A stretch of 64,000 nucleotides of DNA from Lewinellaceae bacterium (lineage in GTDB: Bacteria; Bacteroidota; Bacteroidia; Chitinophagales; Saprospiraceae), in NCBI GenBank assembly GCA_020636075.1, contig JACJYO010000007.1, positions 310,001 through 374,000 on the forward strand, in the 5' to 3' direction. The position numbers and the translations under genes were made by a program. The notes under the pieces were generated by a model, which saw only the letters and a program-made list of their open reading frames with translations, made no database searches and was not told the origin of the DNA. This document shows, in pieces, positions 9,334 to 18,207 of the stretch. Positions within the stretch are counted from its first letter, which is position 1, and every line of letters starts with the position of its first letter.

Positions 9334-9435
9334 TCAAAATCATAGATGCCTGGATTCGGACAACGGTTTTAGTAGAAAATGCTAGCTCCTCCTATCATGT
9401 TTAAGAAATAAAAGAGCTACCAATATTTAATTATC

Positions 9436-9927
9436 ATGCTAAACTTTAAGAATATTATCTATGCCTTAAGTTGTCTGTCGTTCTCCATTGTGATTGGAGC
9501 GGCTGTGTATGAACACATGGCAGTCGTTCCCAAATGGAGCGCTGCGCCACCCGCATCGCTTTCAATGTTTCAGGGCGAATACGGGTTGGATCCAGGTTCC
9601 TTTTGGTCAATGATTCACCCCGTAACACTCGTACTTTTGATTATATCGCTTGCATTATTCTGGAAAACAAAAAGCAGACAAAATATAGCCGCCGCACTGG
9701 TTGGATATGCCATGCTGCTGGTAGTTACTGCTACCTATTTTGTGCCTGAATTGATGGCTATAATCAAATCCGAATATTTGGAAACAGTAGATGAAACATT
9801 GAAAGGGAAGGCCGATCTATGGGAAACGTTGAGTTTGGTCCGGTTGGCAATCCTTGTCATTTTATCCGTTGTGCTGAATATGGGTCTGACCCGGGTTAAC
9901 CGGCCAGCATCCGATGCCAATATGTAA
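9436..9927 (+). CDS. DUF1772-like four-helix membrane protein
   Basis: This 163-residue protein has four hydrophobic segments (about residues 8-28, 58-76, 84-104 and 132-152), indicating an inner-membrane protein. The first helix followed by YEHMAVVPKWSAAPPASLSMF and then the FW..IHP pattern resembles the DUF1772 (anthrone oxygenase-like) family often annotated as hypothetical membrane proteins. The function in bacteria is unknown. It starts 102 bp after the SnoaL-like lipoprotein and 87 bp before the formate dehydrogenase catalytic gene, all in one direction, so the four genes could form one operon even though these two have no obvious link to formate. Confidence 0.65.
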   Translation: MLNFKNIIYALSCLSFSIVIGAAVYEHMAVVPKWSAAPPASLSMFQGEYGLDPGSFWSMIHPVTLVLLIISLALFWKTKSRQNIAAALVGYAMLLVVTATYFVPELMAIIKSEYLETVDETLKGKADLWETLSLVRLAILVILSVVLNMGLTRVNRPASDANM

Positions 9928-10014
9928 TTATTGAATAGATACCCACCTTGCGCTTCCACGTCGCAGGGTGGGTAACTTGAAAAAAAACATACCACCACAC
10001 AAGCATTCTACGCT

Positions 10015-12744
10015 ATGGGTTCAGGAAAATTTGCCTACATAAACAACAAGCCCTACGACATCCGCGACGGCGAAACCATTCTCGCCTTTTTACGCCGCCA
10101 CACCGGCAACCGTAAAGTAGTGCCCACACTCTGCGATGCTCCAAACCTCGACCCCTACGGGGCCTGCCGGGTATGCAGCGTCGATGTGGCGCTTTCCGCC
10201 GACGGGCCGGTGAAAACCGTAGCCTCTTGCCATACGCCGATGGTGCCGGACTACCATATTTTTCCGGATTCGCCGCGGGTGCAAAAACTCCGCAAAAACA
10301 TCGTCGAACTGGTGCTCACAGACCACCCGCTCGACTGCCTGACCTGCGAGGTCAATGGCAACTGCGAGTTGCAGGATGTGGCCGCCGATGTGGGCATCCG
10401 CAAGGTGCGCTACCCGGAGGGTAAAAACCACCTCGACCGGCAAAAAGACCTTAGCCACCCGTACATGACCTCCGACCTGTCGAAATGTATCAACTGCGGT
10501 CGCTGTGTGCGTGCTTGCGACGAGGTGCAGGGCGAATTTGTGCTGAGCATGGCCGGCCGCGGTTTTGAAAGCCATATCGTAAAAGGCATCAACACCAGTT
10601 TTTTTGAGTCCGACTGTGTCAGTTGCGGTGCTTGTGCGCAGGCATGTCCGACTTCTGCCATTTCTGATATTTTCGAGTCTAAATCCGTTGTGGTTGATGA
10701 AAAAGTGCGCACCGTGTGCACCTACTGCGGTGTGGGCTGCAACCTGGAAGTAGCCGTCGACGCCGGAAAAGTCAAATCCATACAAGCGCCCTACGACGCC
10801 GAAGCCAACCAGGGCCATACCTGCCTGAAGGGGCGTTTTGCCTTTTCATTTTACGACCATCCCGATCGCATACGCACCCCGCTTATTCGCCGCAACGGCG
10901 TGCTCGAACCCGCCACCTGGGACGAGGCCTACGATTATGTCGCCGAAAAACTGAACGCGATCAAGGCCCAACACGGCCCGGATGCCATCGCCGGCATTTC
11001 TTCGGCACGTTGCACGAACGAGGAAAACTACCTCATGCAAAAATTTATGCGCGCCGTCATCGGTACCAACAACATCGACAGCTGCGCGCGGGTTTGTCAC
11101 TCCCCGACGGCGCTGGGCATGCAGCGCACCTTTGGCACCGGCGCTGCCACCAACTCCATCATTGACCTGAAATACACCAAATGCATCATGGTAATCGGCG
11201 CCAACCCGACCGATGCGCACCCCGTTACCGGCGCCAAGATCAAACAGCGCGCGATGAAAGGTGTCCCGATGATCGTGATCGACCCGCGGCGCACCGAGTT
11301 GGCCAGATACGCCACACACCATATCCAACTCCGTCCGGGTACCAATGTGGCTGTACTGCAAATGATGCTGTATTACATTCTCAGTGAAGGGTTGGAAGAC
11401 AAGAAATTCATCGAAAGCCGCACCGAAGGCTACGACGGTTTCCGGGAGCAAATTCTAGGTCTGGATATTGATGCCCTGGAAAAAGTGAGTGGCGTCGACC
11501 GGAACCAAATCCGGGAAGTAGCCCGGCTGTATGCCGGATCGGAAGCGGCCATGTCGTTCCACGGCCTGGGTGTTACCGAGCATTCGCAAGGCACTTTGAC
11601 AGTCATGTTGATCTCCGATTTGGCTATGGTAACCGGCAACATCGGCCGGCGTGGTGTAGGCGTAAACCCGTTGCGCGGCCAGAACAACGTGCAGGGTGCT
11701 GCCGATATGGGCTGTCAACCGCATCAGGGCGCCGGATACATGGCTGTGAACAACGAAAATTTCCACAGGCAGTACGAATCGTTTTATGGCGTAAAACTGC
11801 CGTTGAACATCGGGTATAAAATTCCGGAGATGTACGACGCCGCGCTGGATGACAAACTCAAAGCCCTCTGGCTGATCGGCGAGGATGTGGTGCAGACCGA
11901 CCCGAACTCACAAAAAATTGCCGCTGCGCTGCAAAAACTGGATTTGCTGGTCGTGCAGGAACTGTTCATGACGGTCACCTGTGAATATGCCGACGTGATC
12001 TTCCCGGGCGCTTCCTTTTTGGAAAAAAGCGGCACGTTTACCAACGGTGAACGCCGCGTTCAGCGCGTCAACGCCGTAGTGCCGCCACTCGAAGGCACCA
12101 AGCCGGACGGCCAGATCGTCGTCGATATCATGAACCGCATGGGTTACCAACAGCCGGATTACGATCCTGCGGTCATGCTGGATGAGATTTCGAAGATTGT
12201 GCCCTTCTTTGCGGGCATCAAATGGGACGAACTCGGCGAAAACGGCAAACAATGGCCGGTAAAACCCGATGGCACGGATACCGATATTTTGCACACCGAG
12301 ACCTTCAAACGCGGGCTGGGAAAATTCCAGTACGATGACTTCCGTGAAACCACGGAACTGCTCGACCACAGTAAAGACTACCCCTACATTGTAACTACCA
12401 ACCGAGAATTGGAACACTACAACTCCGGCACCATGACCCGCCGTACCCGTAATGTGGATATTCTGACGGAAGACGTGCTCCTCATTCATCCGGATGATGC
12501 AGCCAAGCACCAGATTGCCGACGGTGATATGGTATGCCTCGAATCGCCGCGGGGTAAGGTGGACGTAAAAGCCCGGCTGACGGATGTGGTCAAACCTGGT
12601 ATTTTGAGTACGACTTTTCACTTCCCGGAGATTATGATGAACAACATTACCTCGGATGTGCACGACTCCGATGCGCTTTGCCCGGAATACAAGGTTGTGG
12701 CTGTACGGATACGAAAGAGCAAGGGGAAGTTTAAGATGGCTTGA
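10015..12744 (+). CDS. fdhF: Formate dehydrogenase catalytic (alpha) subunit, Cys-type, NAD-linked
   Basis: This 909-residue molybdenum or tungsten bis-MGD enzyme oxidises formate to CO2. In order it has a NuoG-like [2Fe-2S] ferredoxin domain (CDAPNLDPYGACRVC), a His/Cys cluster (DHPLDCLTCEVNGNC), two [4Fe-4S] sites (CINCGRCVRAC about 160, CVSCGACAQAC about 204), the cofactor-proximal cluster CTYCGVGC (about 239), the molybdopterin oxidoreductase domain, and a C-terminal dinucleotide-binding domain (TTNRELEHYNSGTMTRR). The active-site motif reads RVCHSPT with Cys361 (codon tgt at 11095) where E. coli FdhF has selenocysteine, so no SECIS element is needed. The long N-terminal ferredoxin part matches FdsA/NAD-linked enzymes that pair with a NuoEF-like partner, supplied by the gene at 6954. 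The ATG at 10015 is the first in frame. Confidence 0.93.
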   Translation: MGSGKFAYINNKPYDIRDGETILAFLRRHTGNRKVVPTLCDAPNLDPYGACRVCSVDVALSADGPVKTVASCHTPMVPDYHIFPDSPRVQKLRKNIVELVLTDHPLDCLTCEVNGNCELQDVAADVGIRKVRYPEGKNHLDRQKDLSHPYMTSDLSKCINCGRCVRACDEVQGEFVLSMAGRGFESHIVKGINTSFFESDCVSCGACAQACPTSAISDIFESKSVVVDEKVRTVCTYCGVGCNLEVAVDAGKVKSIQAPYDAEANQGHTCLKGRFAFSFYDHPDRIRTPLIRRNGVLEPATWDEAYDYVAEKLNAIKAQHGPDAIAGISSARCTNEENYLMQKFMRAVIGTNNIDSCARVCHSPTALGMQRTFGTGAATNSIIDLKYTKCIMVIGANPTDAHPVTGAKIKQRAMKGVPMIVIDPRRTELARYATHHIQLRPGTNVAVLQMMLYYILSEGLEDKKFIESRTEGYDGFREQILGLDIDALEKVSGVDRNQIREVARLYAGSEAAMSFHGLGVTEHSQGTLTVMLISDLAMVTGNIGRRGVGVNPLRGQNNVQGAADMGCQPHQGAGYMAVNNENFHRQYESFYGVKLPLNIGYKIPEMYDAALDDKLKALWLIGEDVVQTDPNSQKIAAALQKLDLLVVQELFMTVTCEYADVIFPGASFLEKSGTFTNGERRVQRVNAVVPPLEGTKPDGQIVVDIMNRMGYQQPDYDPAVMLDEISKIVPFFAGIKWDELGENGKQWPVKPDGTDTDILHTETFKRGLGKFQYDDFRETTELLDHSKDYPYIVTTNRELEHYNSGTMTRRTRNVDILTEDVLLIHPDDAAKHQIADGDMVCLESPRGKVDVKARLTDVVKPGILSTTFHFPEIMMNNITSDVHDSDALCPEYKVVAVRIRKSKGKFKMA

Positions 12745-12751
12745 GTGATCT

Positions 12752-12784
12752 AACGTCGGCAGGGTTTTAAACCCTGCCGACGTT
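12752..12784. repeat. REP-like palindrome, copy a
   Basis: A 33-bp near-perfect palindrome with arms aacgtcggcagggtt / aaccctgccgacgtt around a 3-nt loop. It begins 7 bp after the formate dehydrogenase stop and ends 30 bp before the RAYT start. It is one of five copies in this window, all within 5.5 kb of the RAYT gene. It could also act as a hairpin terminator, although no T-run follows. Confidence 0.9.
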
Positions 12785-12814
12785 CTATTATAAAGAAATA
12801 TAACACCTTTTACC

Positions 12815-13465
12815 ATGAAAAAACATACAAACCCAATGGCCCCCGGTGTCTTTTACCATGTGTATAACCGGGGCATCAACGGGGAAGATATTTTCAAGGA
12901 GGAGCGGAACTACCTGTATTTTCTCAATCAATACGCCAAGTATATTCAACCTGTCGCGGAGACCTATGCGTATTGTTTAATGAAAAATCATTTTCACCTG
13001 TTGGTACGGACGCGATCCGCGGAGGAGATTTTTCAAAATACAGCGACGACAAACGTCGGCAGGGTTCAAAACCCTGCCGACGTTACGAATGAAACAGAGG
13101 CGTCCAAACGCATCAGCAATCAATTTTCCAAACTCTTCAATAGTTACGCCCAAGCCATCAACAAATCCTTTAAGCGCACTGGTGGCTTGTTCGAAGAACC
13201 CTTCAGACGCATCGACATAGCAGATGAGACCTATCTGGTTCAACTGGTCTATTACATCCATGCGAATCCACAGAAACACGGGTTTGTTGAAAACTTTAGG
13301 GATTACCCGTACTCTTCTTACCGCACGCATTTATCAAAATTGGACACAAAACTGAACAGGTTAGAATTGTTACGCTGGTTTAGCGATAAAGATGGCTATC
13401 AGGAATACCACTTGCCGAATCAGGTATTGGCAGATTTGGCGAAGTTTGAAATTGAGTTTGATTGA
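12815..13465 (+). CDS. REP-associated tyrosine transposase (RAYT, Y1/HUH family)
   Basis: This 216-residue IS200-like Y1 transposase starts with the family signature GVFYHVYNRGINGEDIF. The HUH metal-binding motif is seen as YCLMKNHFHLLVRT (His-Phe-His, about residues 53-57). The presumed catalytic tyrosine lies in the helix NSYAQAINKSFKRTGGLFE (Tyr about residue 111). Then follow the typical VYYIHANPQKHG and DYPYSSY motifs. RAYTs are single-copy HUH nucleases that recognise and move REP palindromes. The gene is flanked by palindromes at 12752 and 13473, and a third copy is inside it (13052-13084, residues about 80-90), in the variable loop between the HUH motif and the tyrosine helix. No subterminal IS ends were seen, as expected for a RAYT rather than a full insertion sequence. 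Confidence 0.9.
   Translation: MKKHTNPMAPGVFYHVYNRGINGEDIFKEERNYLYFLNQYAKYIQPVAETYAYCLMKNHFHLLVRTRSAEEIFQNTATTNVGRVQNPADVTNETEASKRISNQFSKLFNSYAQAINKSFKRTGGLFEEPFRRIDIADETYLVQLVYYIHANPQKHGFVENFRDYPYSSYRTHLSKLDTKLNRLELLRWFSDKDGYQEYHLPNQVLADLAKFEIEFD
13052..13084. repeat. REP-like palindrome, copy b, inside the RAYT gene
   Basis: Same 33-bp unit (aacgtcggcagggtt, loop caa, aaccctgccgacgtt). Its length is a multiple of three, so it keeps the reading frame and is translated as NVGRVQNPADV within the transposase. Confidence 0.9.
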
Positions 13466-13472
13466 TGTAATT

Positions 13473-13505
13473 AACGTCGGCAGGGTTTTAAACCCTGCCG
13501 ACGTT
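13473..13505. repeat. REP-like palindrome, copy c
   Basis: Identical in sequence to copy a. It fills the 44-bp gap between the convergent RAYT (stop 13465) and adenylate cyclase (stop 13510) genes, 7 bp and 4 bp from the two stop codons. Confidence 0.9.
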
Positions 13506-13509
13506 TGCA

Positions 13510-16500
13510 CTATTCCACAAAATACATATCCAAATCCCCCTTGCCTTTGGCGTTGACCTTGCCGCGGTACGTACACGGAAATTCTGCTTTTATCAGATCA
13601 TGGGTGTACGCCGATACGCAGATACGGCCGGAAACGCTGGCAGACTCCACCCGGGCGGCAATGTTGACCGTGTCGCCGAAGATGTCGTAGGTGTATTTCC
13701 GCTTTCCCACCACGCCGGTCGTGACGGCGCCGGAATGAATACCAATGCGGATTTCCCACTTGATCGAGTTGCTGACATTCCGTTTTTCCAGGTATTCGAT
13801 CATTTGCTTGCCAGCCCGCACACAGCGGGCGGCATGGTCGGGCACCGGGGTCGGCAGCCCGCACGCGGCGACATAGGCATCCCCGATCGTTTGTATCTTT
13901 TCCAGGCCTTCGGCCTCCATGATGTCGTCGAAGTGCTGGAAAATATCGTCCAGTTCCGCCACCAGTTTTTTGCCGGGAATGGAGGCTACGATATTGGTGA
14001 ACTCTTTGAAATCGGCAAACAGGATGCTGGCTTCCTCAAACCGCACGGGTCGGGTATGACCGGTTTGTTTGAGTTCTTCTGCTACTTCGGCGGGCAGGAT
14101 GTTGAGCAGCAGGGCGTCAGAGCGTTTTTGTTGTTTAAGTACTTCGGCGGTGCGTTCGGCAACTTTTTGCTCTAAAACAGCCCGTTGTTTCCTAAATTCT
14201 ATCGTTCGCCAGCGCACAATGGCGTAAATCAGGGCAATACCCAGGAGTGCATAAAACACCCGTGCCCACCAGCTGGCCCACCAGGGTGGACGAATGGTGA
14301 AAGTATATTCAAACGGCTCGCTCCAGTCCTGGCCGGCGCCGTAGGCCTTTACCTGAAAGGTGTAGGTACCATGGGGCAGATTCCGGTAGGTGATGTAAGG
14401 TTCCTGCTGTGGAATACTCCAGTCCTTATCCAGTCCTTTCATTTTGTAACTGAAGCGGATCTTTTGCGGCGCTGTCCAGTCGGTGGCGGAACAGTGAAAG
14501 GTCAGTAGGTTCAGGTCATAGGGCAAATTCAGGTTGACTGGGTAATTCTGAAATGCCGCTACGGAGTCGAAGGCCTGGCGCAGGGGCATGCCAAAGGAAA
14601 ACGTATTGGCGTAAGCCGTGTCAGCCAGTTTGCGGTAATCGACATACTGCTGGTTTACGTCAATATGGCTGAGCTGTACGCTGGGTGCCCCGGAAGGTAA
14701 TTGGAAGCGGTTGAGATCCAGCATGGTCAGGCCTTTGGGGCCGCCCCACCACATGCGGTTTTTGCTGTCGGGGCATACGCTGTTTGTCCAGAAATCAATT
14801 TGCTGCAAGCCATCGGCTTTGTCGAAATTAAAGATTTGGTAGCCACGCCATTTAGAGGCATGATTCGATGTGTTTTTCGCCGTGTCTGGTACCAACAGGC
14901 TTATACCGCGGCGTGTAGCTATCCAGATTTGATGTTGCCGGTCTTCCGCAATGGAATACACTTCGTCGTTGATCAAGCCATCTTTTGTGGTGCATTTAGC
15001 GTAGCCCTCCGGTATCTTGTCTACACCGGGTTTAAAGCGCCGGAGTCCGTTGTTCGTGCCGAACCAGATCCGGCCCTCGCTGTCTTCAAACAGGCAATGA
15101 AGTCTGTCGGTCTGTTGCCCGCCATTTTCCGGATAAAAAGTCGCGGTTCCGCTGATTCCGTCCGGGCCAGGCTGGAACCGGCAAAGGCCGGCATCCCAGG
15201 TTGCGAACCAAAGCGTCCCATTCCGGTCTTCCAGAATTGGAGCGGCGAGATAACCTGGCCAACCCTCGTCTTTCGTAAAATGAACAACCGAATTTTTGCC
15301 GTTTTTAAAGGGAGTAATTTTGGAGAAACCCCCAATTTTAGGGCCTAACCAGCTAAAGCTCCAGATGGCGCCCTGCCTGTCTTGTATTAATCCAAAGTCA
15401 TAATTCGGGAACATGCCTTGCTTTTGGGTGAAATAGGTGATTTGCCCCGGTTTGCCTTTTGTCGGTGGGACAATGACATTCATCAAGCCAGCGGCGGTAC
15501 AAATCAGGGCGCCGTTTTTATCCGCCAAAAGGTTGGTAACGTAATCGCCGGAAAGTCCTTCGTTCGACGTAATGTGCATAAAACGGCTACTTTCATTGCC
15601 GTCTCCCGGCGAAAATTGGCAAAGCCCCCCTAGGGTAGCCAGCCACAGATCGCCCTGTTTGTTTTCCAGTATTCTTCGGACGCTGTTTTGCAACAGACCA
15701 TTTTGCCGGGTTAATTGCGCGAAGCTGTTGACCGCTATCCGGTTTAAACCTCCCTGGGTACCGGCCCAAATGTTGGCCCGGTCATCTATCATAAGATCAT
15801 TGACCACATTATGCAACAGTCCATCCTTTTCAGTATACTGGGTGATATAGCCTCCCTGCTGTCCAGGCGCAGTGGGTGTGAACTGGTTTAAACCATTTTC
15901 CGTTCCAATCCAGATAATGCCGTTTCTGTCTTCTGTGATTGAACTAATTCTATTGTCGCTCAGGCCTTCATCGGTGGTAAAACAGGCGAGTGTTCCGCCG
16001 CTTCCCCCGGCATCCGGTGTAAACCGGTGTACACCTCCGCCCCAGGTACCCAGCCAGATGTTGCCCTTGCTGTCTTCAAAAATTTCGCTGACCCGGTTGT
16101 CGCGCAGGCCCTCCTTTTCCGTAATGGCCGTAAAACTGCCGCCGGTTCCGTCTGCATTTGGGGTATAGATCGTGACACCATACCCTTCAGCAGGCCAAGG
16201 CCAACCCGAGCTGCCGATCCAGATGTTTCCACGTTTGTCTTCGATTAGTTTCCCTGTGTAGTCTACTTTTAAGCCTTCTTTTTCAGTAAAAAAGATAAAG
16301 CGGCCTTCTCCGCCTGTGCGATCAGGGGTATAGCAGATCAGACCACTTGCGGTGCCGATCCAGATATTCCCCTGTTTGTCTTCCAGCAAGCATAAAATAC
16401 CGTTTGTCGGAAAATCTTCTTCCCGGGTAGTGAATTGGGTGAAACGTTGTCCATCGAACCGGCCCAACCCACTTCCAAGTGTGCCAAACCAAATATTGCC

Positions 16501-17181
16501 CCGGCTGTCTTCCTGAATGGCAGTGATGCGGGAATTGGACTTGATCTCCGGGTACAAGTATTTGGTCAGGCTGGTTCCGTCGTATCGCTCTATATCCAGT
16601 CCGACCGCATAACCCCACCACAGGTTGCCTCTGCTGTCTTCCATAATCGTGGAAACCCGATCGTCACTCAGGCCCTCTTCCACGCTGATATACTGGATAT
16701 TGTTGACGGCAGATTCTTTGATTTTCGGCGTTACCGATTGAACGATTCGCTTTTGTTCAAAGGGCACTTCTTTGCCCTTCACGGCAATCGTTTGCGGCAG
16801 CGGAACCCCGTCCTTGCCAGGAGTGATGACCGGTCGGTTGCCTGGTATTTGGACTATTTTCGGCAGACCGGTCGGGCGCCTATTGGTCAGGGCTTGTACG
16901 ACTTTTGGCTGGCCGCGCATGGGCACCGTTTGGGGTTTGGACAGGCTGTCGGGGTTAATGCGTTTGCCTTTGATCGGGATCGGCACGCCGATGGGCAAGG
17001 TGTCGCCATCGGGCGTTATGAATACGTTTTGGCCAGCCGTATCCTGTGCGGAATCCATTTGTTTGGATTCCGGGCCGCAGGCTGCCAAAATGAGGAGAAA
17101 AATGCCAAGGAAAAGGGATAGTGCACTGGTATCGGTACAGGCGTCAGGGCAATTGGAGGCTGATCTGAAAATTTTGTGCAT
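13510..17181 (-). CDS. Propeller-sensor class III adenylate cyclase (lipoprotein-type N-terminus)
   Basis: This 1223-residue signalling protein has an N-terminal hydrophobic segment ending in LILAAC (Cys35), a possible lipobox. A disordered linker follows, then about a dozen two-component-type propeller repeats (I.EDS.GN.W.GT.GGL.RF pattern, about residues 150-840), a Y_Y_Y domain (about 893-963), a membrane span (WWARVFYALLGIALIYAIVRW, about 963-990), a coiled coil, and a class III nucleotide cyclase domain (about 1050-1215). Visible cyclase residues are the metal Asp pair (FADFKEFT, GDAYVAACG), Lys in EKIQTIGDAY and Asp in YDIFGDTVN (the pair typical of ATP specificity), and NIAARVE with the transition-state Asn/Arg. 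So it should make cAMP in response to a periplasmic ligand. This sensor part is normally joined to a histidine kinase; here the output is a cyclase. A TATATTTG box lies 41 bp upstream. Confidence 0.88.
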   Translation of the reverse strand: MHKIFRSASNCPDACTDTSALSLFLGIFLLILAACGPESKQMDSAQDTAGQNVFITPDGDTLPIGVPIPIKGKRINPDSLSKPQTVPMRGQPKVVQALTNRRPTGLPKIVQIPGNRPVITPGKDGVPLPQTIAVKGKEVPFEQKRIVQSVTPKIKESAVNNIQYISVEEGLSDDRVSTIMEDSRGNLWWGYAVGLDIERYDGTSLTKYLYPEIKSNSRITAIQEDSRGNIWFGTLGSGLGRFDGQRFTQFTTREEDFPTNGILCLLEDKQGNIWIGTASGLICYTPDRTGGEGRFIFFTEKEGLKVDYTGKLIEDKRGNIWIGSSGWPWPAEGYGVTIYTPNADGTGGSFTAITEKEGLRDNRVSEIFEDSKGNIWLGTWGGGVHRFTPDAGGSGGTLACFTTDEGLSDNRISSITEDRNGIIWIGTENGLNQFTPTAPGQQGGYITQYTEKDGLLHNVVNDLMIDDRANIWAGTQGGLNRIAVNSFAQLTRQNGLLQNSVRRILENKQGDLWLATLGGLCQFSPGDGNESSRFMHITSNEGLSGDYVTNLLADKNGALICTAAGLMNVIVPPTKGKPGQITYFTQKQGMFPNYDFGLIQDRQGAIWSFSWLGPKIGGFSKITPFKNGKNSVVHFTKDEGWPGYLAAPILEDRNGTLWFATWDAGLCRFQPGPDGISGTATFYPENGGQQTDRLHCLFEDSEGRIWFGTNNGLRRFKPGVDKIPEGYAKCTTKDGLINDEVYSIAEDRQHQIWIATRRGISLLVPDTAKNTSNHASKWRGYQIFNFDKADGLQQIDFWTNSVCPDSKNRMWWGGPKGLTMLDLNRFQLPSGAPSVQLSHIDVNQQYVDYRKLADTAYANTFSFGMPLRQAFDSVAAFQNYPVNLNLPYDLNLLTFHCSATDWTAPQKIRFSYKMKGLDKDWSIPQQEPYITYRNLPHGTYTFQVKAYGAGQDWSEPFEYTFTIRPPWWASWWARVFYALLGIALIYAIVRWRTIEFRKQRAVLEQKVAERTAEVLKQQKRSDALLLNILPAEVAEELKQTGHTRPVRFEEASILFADFKEFTNIVASIPGKKLVAELDDIFQHFDDIMEAEGLEKIQTIGDAYVAACGLPTPVPDHAARCVRAGKQMIEYLEKRNVSNSIKWEIRIGIHSGAVTTGVVGKRKYTYDIFGDTVNIAARVESASVSGRICVSAYTHDLIKAEFPCTYRGKVNAKGKGDLDMYFVE

Positions 17182-17221
17182 AGCGTTTTCAAGGGTGATT
17201 GGGGGAGGTGGTTGGTGGGTT

Positions 17222-17229
17222 CAAATATA
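17222..17229 (-). promoter_or_regulatory. Candidate -7 box TATATTTG for the adenylate cyclase gene
   Basis: On the minus strand tatatttg matches the Bacteroidota -7 consensus TAnnTTTG exactly and lies 41 bp upstream of the start at 17181. No clear TTG is found at the -33 spacing, so only half of the promoter is supported. Confidence 0.45.
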
Positions 17230-17351
17230 AACGATTGTGATCTTTTGTTGGAAGGGTTCAAACCAATAGGCAAACCTCTAAATTCAGACTGGAATGTTTT
17301 CATTTTGAAGCTTTGGCCTATATTTAGGCACATTAAAACAAACACAGGATT

Positions 17352-18053
17352 ATGTCAACTGAAAAAGTATTCGAAGCCAGCCCCGAAAGTAAAGCCAGTG
17401 CAAAACAACTCCGCCTCTTTGCCATATTGGCCTGGGTACTGGCCATGGCAGGGCAAGTTTTTGCCATTTTAAAATTGATTCACGATGAAACGCTGGTATG
17501 GCTGATTGTCGCCATCGTGGTGATCCTGGCCCTGGCCATTACCGGCTCCTGGCTCTGGAAAAAAGCCAACCGCCTCGATCCCGCATCCGAACAGGACAAA
17601 GTGCGGTTTTTTGTCCAAAACCAGCTCGGCGCCATTTTGGGCGTGCTGGCATTTTTACCAATGGTTATTCTCATTCTGACCAACAAGGAGATCAGCGGAA
17701 AAACCAAGGGTATTGCCGGCGTGATCGCGGTAGTGGCTATGCTGGTGGCAGGAGTTACCGGTGTTGATTTTAACCCGCCGTCTGTTGAAAAATACACCAA
17801 GGAGATCAATGAACAGACCGGCACCTTGAAGAAACTTAACCTGAACACCGACCTGGTGTATTGGGCGCGGGAAGGCAACAAGTACCATATTTACGAGGAC
17901 TGCCAGCATATCAAAAACCGCGAAGGCGTGTCAAGCGGCACGGTCAAAGAAGTATGGGAAAAGAAAGGTATCTCCGAACTGTGCAAAACCTGCCAGGCGC
18001 GGGCTATGCGCGAGAACAATGTTTCTGAGGACGAGTTGAATAATCCTGGATAG
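17352..18053 (+). CDS. Four-helix membrane protein with C-terminal Cys/His-rich tail
   Basis: This 233-residue protein is not assigned to a named family. Four hydrophobic segments (about residues 21-42, 47-66, 88-108 and 118-136) form the N-terminal half. The soluble C-terminal part reads KYHIYEDCQHIKNREG, then a short SSGTVKEVWEKKGISELCKTCQ stretch. The order H..C.H ... G..C..C recalls small motifs found at the ends of other bacterial membrane proteins and may bind a metal ion, which is inference. It diverges from the adenylate cyclase gene over 170 bp and ends 3 bp before a REP palindrome. Confidence 0.7.
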   Translation: MSTEKVFEASPESKASAKQLRLFAILAWVLAMAGQVFAILKLIHDETLVWLIVAIVVILALAITGSWLWKKANRLDPASEQDKVRFFVQNQLGAILGVLAFLPMVILILTNKEISGKTKGIAGVIAVVAMLVAGVTGVDFNPPSVEKYTKEINEQTGTLKKLNLNTDLVYWAREGNKYHIYEDCQHIKNREGVSSGTVKEVWEKKGISELCKTCQARAMRENNVSEDELNNPG

Positions 18054-18056
18054 AGC

Positions 18057-18087
18057 ACGTCGGCAGGGTTCGAAACCCTGCCGACGT
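18057..18087. repeat. REP-like palindrome, copy d
   Basis: A 31-bp unit with arms acgtcggcagggttt-type ends around cga, starting 3 bp after the stop of the membrane protein at 18053. It differs from copy a only at the outer base and in the loop. Confidence 0.88.
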
Positions 18088-18207
18088 TTCCAATTAGTAT
18101 TGAACGCTCCCCAATACAGGCAATGTAACGGTGCTTTTACCAGGTCAGTGGTGCTGCCTGAAATAATTATCGGCCTGCTTCGCTGTTGTATTCCACCGGG
18201 ATTAGAT

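Noticed and set aside
11095..11097. Selenocysteine codon in formate dehydrogenase
   Set aside because: The active-site codon is TGT (Cys), not TGA, so no recoding is needed.
12752..13505. Complete IS200/IS605 insertion sequence
   Set aside because: No left/right subterminal ends or TnpB are present; the flanking palindromes are members of a dispersed REP set, so RAYT is the better call.
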